A stretch of 9,009 bases of DNA from contig JAFYVD010000025.1 in assembly GCA_017558425.1 (NCBI GenBank), forward strand, positions 1-9,009. Direction: 5' to 3'. Origin of the DNA: Clostridia bacterium (GTDB taxonomy: Bacteria > Bacillota_A > Clostridia > RUG12999). The notes beneath the pieces are model-generated. The model was not told the origin of the DNA and did not search any database. It worked only from the letters and a program-made list of their open reading frames with translations. Shown here one piece after another: positions 6,690 through 9,009 of the stretch (its first letter is position 1; every line of letters begins with the position of its first letter). The translations under genes were made by a program, and so were the position numbers.

Positions 6690-7607
6690 ATGTTTTACAC
6701 ACTCACAGCCAATCCGGCAATAGATATGAATATTTTTTCAAAAGGGCTCGTCCGTAAGGAAGTAAACCGCACAACCGGCGCTGTTTACACGCCCAACGGC
6801 AAAGGCGTAAACGTCAGCCTTGTACTTCATCATTTTGGTATTCCCTCAACCGTTCTCGGCTTTTTCGGCGGTTTTTCGGGCGAATATATTGTTACCGAAT
6901 GTGAAAAAATGGGACTTTTCACAAAGCCCGTTATGATAGACGAAATCACAAGAATAAATGTTTTCTTGAACGATGGTGAAGGCGAATTCAAAATGGTTAA
7001 CGAAGGACCCGTAATCACCTCCGAACAGGAATCAGAATTTTTAAACCTTCTCGAATCCTTAGAGGACATGGAATACCTCTGTATCAGCGGTAGTCTCCCC
7101 AGAGGAATTTCTGCTGATTTTTACGACAATGTTTTCAAATGCTGTGCAAAAAAGGGCACAAAAGTTGTTCTTGACATCAGCTCTCCCAAATTCAAAGACC
7201 TCCTCTCCTATCGCCCTCTGCTTATTAAGCCTAACGACGAGGAAATCAGGGATATTTTCGGTATAACATTAAAAAACGAAGAAGACATCAAAAATGCCAT
7301 TAAAATGCTCCACGACCTTGGAGCTCAGAATGTGCTGTTAACTCTCGGCGACAAAGGTTCTTACTTCTCGGACGGCACAAAAATGTGGAACTGCAGTACA
7401 TATCCCGTCGAGCTGGTAAGCAGCGTTTGTTGCGGAGATGCCTGCCTTGCTACATTCCTCAGCTTCTGGACAAAGAATCCAAGTGATGTTGAAACAGCTC
7501 TGAAAAAAGCTTCTGCCGCCGGTGCAAACGTAGCCGAAAGCGCAGGCCTCGGAGACCTTGCTATGGTGGACGAATATTCAAAACATATCACTGTAAAAGA
7601 AATATAA
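6690..7607 (+). CDS. pfkB: PfkB-family hexose kinase, 1-phosphofructokinase (FruK/LacC)-like
   Basis: A 305-aa ribokinase-fold kinase of the 1-phosphofructokinase/tagatose-6-phosphate kinase branch, which phosphorylates a sugar phosphate using ATP in the cytoplasm. The N-terminal TLTANPAIDMNI matches the branch's TLNPALD motif, PNGKGVNVS (35-43) is the first PfkB signature and sugar-phosphate contact, and LCISGSLPRGI and KPNDEEI are typical internal motifs. The catalytic aspartate Asp250 is present, but the anion-hole motif usually written GAGD reads CCGD (247-250), an unusual substitution. RBS AAAGGAG (6677-6683) supports the ATG. No fruR, PTS fructose gene or tagatose gene adjoins it, so the substrate (fructose-1-P, tagatose-6-P or another) is open. 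The gene ends at a strong terminator. Confidence 0.85.
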   Translation: MFYTLTANPAIDMNIFSKGLVRKEVNRTTGAVYTPNGKGVNVSLVLHHFGIPSTVLGFFGGFSGEYIVTECEKMGLFTKPVMIDEITRINVFLNDGEGEFKMVNEGPVITSEQESEFLNLLESLEDMEYLCISGSLPRGISADFYDNVFKCCAKKGTKVVLDISSPKFKDLLSYRPLLIKPNDEEIRDIFGITLKNEEDIKNAIKMLHDLGAQNVLLTLGDKGSYFSDGTKMWNCSTYPVELVSSVCCGDACLATFLSFWTKNPSDVETALKKASAAGANVAESAGLGDLAMVDEYSKHITVKEI

Positions 7608-7616
7608 AACATAAAT

Positions 7617-7647
7617 AAAACCCGACCGTTGGTCGGGTTTTATTTTT
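7617..7647 (+). terminator. Bidirectional-capable intrinsic terminator after the kinase gene
   Basis: AAAACCCGACC (7617-7627) pairs perfectly with GGTCGGGTTTT (7631-7641) around a GTT loop, followed by ATTTTT. The A-run on the left arm would give a U-tract on the opposite strand too. It starts 9 nt after the kinase stop codon. Confidence 0.93.
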
Positions 7648-7730
7648 CCGTAGGGACCGTCGTCACCGCCGGTCCGTTTTGGGGTAAATGCTGTATATCT
7701 GCAATGTCGTAATTTGTCGAAAAAAAAGTG
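7648..7730. other. Spacer with a short imperfect palindrome (7654-7675)
   Basis: GGACCG (7654-7659) is complementary to CGGTCC (7670-7675) around a 10-nt loop, preceded by CCGTAGG. It is locally GC-rich compared with the AT-rich surroundings. The CCGTAGGG...GGTCCG form resembles dispersed palindromic repeats of Clostridia genomes, but only one copy is in the window. The rest of this stretch shows no ORF with an RBS and no other structure. Confidence 0.35.
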
Positions 7731-7759
7731 TTGCAAAATATCAAAAAAAATGATAGAAT
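7731..7759 (+). promoter_or_regulatory. Strong extended -10 sigma-A promoter of the structured RNA
   Basis: TTGCAA (7731-7736), a 17-nt spacer and TAGAAT (7754-7759), with TG at 7751-7752 giving an extended -10 (TGATAGAAT). An A-rich block lies inside the spacer. The predicted start, about 7 nt downstream, falls at G7766, exactly the first base of the closing stem of the RNA. That coincidence supports both calls. Confidence 0.8.
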
Positions 7760-7765
7760 AATATT

Positions 7766-7981
7766 GCGACATAAACTGAATATACTTATTTTTCTACCCA
7801 TAAGCACCAAGGGATGTTTATGTCCTTTTTAACCAATACCACAAAATTGTTCTGTAAAAAATGCAGGCTCCTTGTGGTATTGGCTTGATATCCTTGTTGG
7901 TAGAAAGTAATCCAGTTTATGTCGCAGTAAACTATGGAGCTATGCGTTTTATGTGCGTTGGCTCTGCTGACGCACTTTTTT
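7766..7981 (+). ncRNA. Rod-shaped structured RNA, 6S RNA (SsrS)-like candidate
   Basis: The first 160 nt fold into one long interrupted hairpin. Closing stem GCGACATAAACTG (7766-7778) pairs perfectly with 7913-7925. Inside it TTTCTACC (7791-7798) pairs with GGTAGAAA (7899-7906), CAAGG..AT (7808-7815) with TATCCTTG (7889-7896), and CCAATACCACAA (7833-7844) perfectly with TTGTGGTATTGG (7872-7883). A large asymmetric internal loop (7816-7832 opposite 7884-7888) and a 27-nt apical region remain unpaired. A strong promoter begins the transcript at the stem base and a terminator ends it. Size, single-rod shape with a central opening, and own promoter and terminator fit 6S RNA, the RNA that binds sigma-A RNA polymerase by mimicking an open promoter. 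I cannot match primary-sequence signatures of RF00013 by eye, so 6S identity is an inference. Alternatives are a leader of the following micro-ORF or a MITE-like palindrome. Confidence 0.6.
7953..7981 (+). terminator. Intrinsic terminator of the structured RNA
   Basis: GTGCGTTGGC (7953-7962) pairs with GCTGACGCAC (7966-7975), 10 bp including two G-U wobbles, loop TCT, followed by six T residues (7976-7981). It lies between the rod-shaped RNA and the micro-ORF. Termination here would give an RNA of about 216 nt; read-through would express the ORF at 8006. Confidence 0.85.
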
Positions 7982-7984
7982 AAT

Positions 7985-7998
7985 GCTCCAAAAAGGAG
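7985..7998 (+). promoter_or_regulatory. Shine-Dalgarno of the micro-ORF, possibly sequestered
   Basis: AAGGAG (7993-7998) is 7 nt before the ATG at 8006, an optimal spacing that fixes the start. CTCC (7986-7989) can pair with GGAG (7995-7998) across a 5-A loop and hide it. GCTCC (7985-7989) can instead pair with GGAGC (7936-7940) upstream of the terminator, freeing the site. The short helices make this only a suggestion. Confidence 0.5.
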
Positions 7999-8005
7999 AA
8001 TGATT

Positions 8006-8116
8006 ATGAACAATTACAAGGAACTTTATTTAATTTTATTTAACGCCATAACCGATGCAATAAAAATTTTACAGAACGCACAACAAAAAGCAGAAGAAAT
8101 ATATATTTCCAAATAA
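8006..8116 (+). CDS. 36-aa micro-protein, single amphipathic helix, function unknown
   Basis: The ORF encodes MNNYKELYLILFNAITDAI, followed by KILQNAQQKAEEIYISK and a TAA stop. A longer reading frame is open from 7934, but the ATG at 8006 is chosen because AAGGAG precedes it by 7 nt and because everything upstream belongs to the terminator. The whole chain is predicted helical, with hydrophobic positions spaced 3-4 apart (Y, L, L, F, I, A, I, L, A, A, I), so it could self-associate or dock on a partner. It reminds me of short conserved 'YKELYLxLFNAxTDAI..AQxxAEExYI' proteins in gut Clostridia and their phages, but no function is known to me. It lies 24 nt after the RNA terminator and just before the palindromic repeat, which would serve as its terminator. 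Confidence 0.7.
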   Translation: MNNYKELYLILFNAITDAIKILQNAQQKAEEIYISK

Positions 8117-8131
8117 ACTTTTCTTATCGTC

Positions 8132-8252
8132 AAAAAAGGCTCCCCTGTGTAAGGGGAGCTGTCGAACAAATGTGAAACTGAGGGGTTGTATCTATGACAA
8201 TCCCTCCACCGCAAGCGGTTCTCCTCCCTTTACACAAGGGAGGCTTTTTTTT
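8132..8252. repeat. Palindromic intergenic repeat (MITE/REP-like), about 121 bp
   Basis: The two ends are imperfect inverted copies: AAAAAAGGCTCCCCTGTGTA on the left, and on the right the reverse complement reads AAAAAAGCCTCCCTTGTGTA. Each end is itself a hairpin (CTCCCC/GGGGAG at 8140-8158; CCTCCCTT/AAGGGAGG at 8223-8243), and the middle contains GAGGGGTTGT (8180-8189) pairing with ACAATCCCTC (8198-8207). I recall near-identical GGCTCCCCTGTGTAAGGGGAGCTGTC...GAGGGGTTGT elements scattered through gut Clostridia genomes. Only one copy is in the window. A T8 run on the right and an A6 run on the left make it a bidirectional terminator between the micro-ORF and the converging phosphoribosyltransferase gene, whose stop codon abuts its edge. 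Confidence 0.8.
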
Positions 8253-8801
8253 CTATTTTACACTACCGTCTGCATTAAACAAGGGCAGTGGTTCAAGTGC
8301 GATTATATCGGGGCGGTCGATGGCATCCCCTTCGGCAAGTATTGTCATTTTGCCGACTGTTTTTCCGCCAACCTCATCCACCAGATATTCAATGGCACGA
8401 AGCGATTCGCCCGTACTGATAACATCGTCAACGATAAGCACCTTCTTGCCTTTCATTTTTGCGATTTCATCCGCACCAAGGCAAAGTGTCTGTTCTTTTT
8501 CTGTTGAAATGGATTTCACCTTAACCGTCACAACATCTTTCATATAAAGTTTGAAAGCTTTTCGTGCAACAACATAAGGTTTGCCCGACTGACGAGCCAT
8601 TTCATGAGCAAGCGGAATACCTTTTGATTCTGCGGTAATAATAACATCAAAATCAGGAGCTTTTTTCAAAAGTTCGCCCGCCGCTTTTTCTGTCAGCTCA
8701 ACGTCACCGAATATAACAAATCCTGCTATGTATAAATCGTCAGTAACTCTGCATACAGGCAAGCTTCTTTCAAGCCCTGCAATTTTCATTTTATGATACA
8801 T
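8253..8801 (-). CDS. Type I phosphoribosyltransferase, adenine phosphoribosyltransferase (Apt)-like
   Basis: A 182-aa cytoplasmic enzyme of the PRTase family, which transfers a phosphoribosyl group from PRPP to a nucleobase. The PRPP-binding signature VLIVDDVISTGES lies at about 121-133 with the adjacent acidic pair Asp125-Asp126. The pyrophosphate loop region reads ITAESKGIPLAHEMA (about 55-69), where Apt enzymes have EARGF, so Lys replaces the usual Arg. VARK follows near residue 78, as in Apt. The length fits Apt (about 170-180 aa). The reading frame can be extended to a TTG at 8807, but that would leave only 3 nt to the RBS; the ATG at 8801 has AAAGGGA 9 nt upstream and is chosen. The base specificity (adenine, xanthine or other) is not settled by these motifs. 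It is transcribed alone from its own promoter and converges on the repeat. Confidence 0.87.
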   Translation of the reverse strand: MYHKMKIAGLERSLPVCRVTDDLYIAGFVIFGDVELTEKAAGELLKKAPDFDVIITAESKGIPLAHEMARQSGKPYVVARKAFKLYMKDVVTVKVKSISTEKEQTLCLGADEIAKMKGKKVLIVDDVISTGESLRAIEYLVDEVGGKTVGKMTILAEGDAIDRPDIIALEPLPLFNADGSVK

Positions 8802-8810
8802 TTTCAATCA

Positions 8811-8817
8811 TCCCTTT
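8811..8817 (-). promoter_or_regulatory. RBS that decides the phosphoribosyltransferase start
   Basis: AAAGGGA on the minus strand, 9 nt before the ATG at 8801 and only 3 nt before the in-frame TTG at 8807, so the ATG is the realistic start. Confidence 0.7.
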
Positions 8818-8828
8818 CTATAATTTCA

Positions 8829-8857
8829 ATCTTACCATTTCCTTCGGCAAATGTCAA
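8829..8857 (-). promoter_or_regulatory. Sigma-A promoter of the phosphoribosyltransferase gene
   Basis: On the minus strand a perfect TTGACA (8857-8852), a 17-nt spacer and TAAGAT (8834-8829) with TGG just before it (extended -10). The leader is only about 20 nt, too short for a purine riboswitch, so regulation by a riboswitch is unlikely. Confidence 0.82.
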
Positions 8858-8936
8858 CACAATTCCGTCATATTTGTTACATAATAAAAGCTAATTTTAC
8901 ATTTTTTGTGAACAGTAACGAAATTACTATATGTTA

Positions 8937-8965
8937 TTGACTTATTGAAAAAAAAGTAGTATAAT
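8937..8965 (+). promoter_or_regulatory. Divergent sigma-A promoter for a gene beyond the window
   Basis: TTGACT (8937-8942), a 17-nt spacer and a perfect TATAAT (8960-8965). The start would be near 8972. The same hexamers and spacing occur at clpE. No start codon with an RBS follows before the window ends, so the gene lies beyond 9009. Confidence 0.8.
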
Positions 8966-8972
8966 GTACAAT

Positions 8973-8991
8973 GTATGGGCATGTCCTATAC
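8973..8991 (+). other. Hairpin at the 5' end of the outgoing transcript
   Basis: GTATGGG (8973-8979) pairs with CCTATAC (8985-8991), one G-U pair, loop CATGT. It would begin at the very first bases of the RNA made from the preceding promoter. It could be an operator, a 5' stabilising hairpin or the start of a structured leader; too little sequence remains to decide. Confidence 0.4.
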
Positions 8992-9009
8992 ACTAGTATT
9001 GTTTTTATA

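Noticed and set aside
7766..7925. The 13-bp inverted repeat as terminal repeats of a MITE
   Set aside because: No target-site duplication is visible at the edges, inner helices are nested along the whole length, and a promoter begins exactly at the stem; an RNA gene explains more. Not fully excluded.
7786..8013. 75-codon minus-strand ORF across the structured RNA
   Set aside because: The region is explained by a rod-like RNA with promoter and terminator on the plus strand; the ORF has no convincing RBS.
8172..8547. Plus-strand ORFs of 111 and 117 codons opposite the phosphoribosyltransferase
   Set aside because: They start inside the palindromic repeat and run antisense through the PRPP-binding motif; no RBS.
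8802..8857. Purine riboswitch ahead of the phosphoribosyltransferase gene
   Set aside because: The predicted leader is only about 20 nt and shows no three-way-junction sequence.

Overview
The window looks like a chromosomal segment from a low-to-moderate-GC Bacillota of class Clostridia, most likely an uncultured gut or anaerobic Oscillospiraceae/Lachnospiraceae-type lineage. This rests on gene content (M24 peptidase next to efp, a CD1247-like Cys-rich protein, a ClpE-type unfoldase with an N-terminal zinc finger, a membrane-anchored HtrA), on strong purine-rich ribosome binding sites, on sigma-A promoters with 17-nt spacers, and on a GGCTCCCC...AAGGGAGG palindromic intergenic repeat of a type I associate with gut Clostridia. 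Genus cannot be read from the sequence alone. There is no sign of a prophage, transposase or CRISPR array.

Layout. Positions 1-508 hold the 3' end of an M24 (Xaa-Pro) peptidase gene. Its own promoter then drives efp (581-1141), followed 21 nt later by a small acidic, extremely Cys-rich protein with a Cys-Asp repeat and a zinc ribbon (1163-1585). After a hairpin comes an organophosphate:phosphate antiporter-like MFS transporter (1651-2868), closed by a strong intrinsic terminator. A protein quality-control pair follows: clpE (2989-5295) and htrA (5376-6593), each with its own promoter. The htrA promoter carries three TTTTCA boxes spaced exactly 11 bp apart. A PfkB-family sugar-phosphate kinase (6690-7607) ends at a bidirectional terminator.

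The stretch 7648-8252 holds no long gene but is not empty. It contains a short hairpin, a strong extended -10 promoter, and a roughly 216-nt rod-shaped structured RNA (7766-7981) closed by a perfect 13-bp stem and ended by a terminator. The RNA is followed immediately by a 36-codon ORF with a good Shine-Dalgarno sequence, then by a 121-bp palindromic repeat that separates it from the converging gene. That gene is a minus-strand type I phosphoribosyltransferase (8253-8801) with its own promoter. A divergent plus-strand promoter at 8937-8965 fires out of the window.

Together the genes cover translation support (EF-P and a proline peptidase), proteostasis inside the cell (ClpE) and at the membrane (HtrA), sugar-phosphate uptake and phosphorylation, and nucleobase salvage. 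The best candidates for something new are the rod-shaped RNA (6S-like in overall architecture) with its adjacent micro-ORF, and the Cys-Asp repeat protein beside efp.
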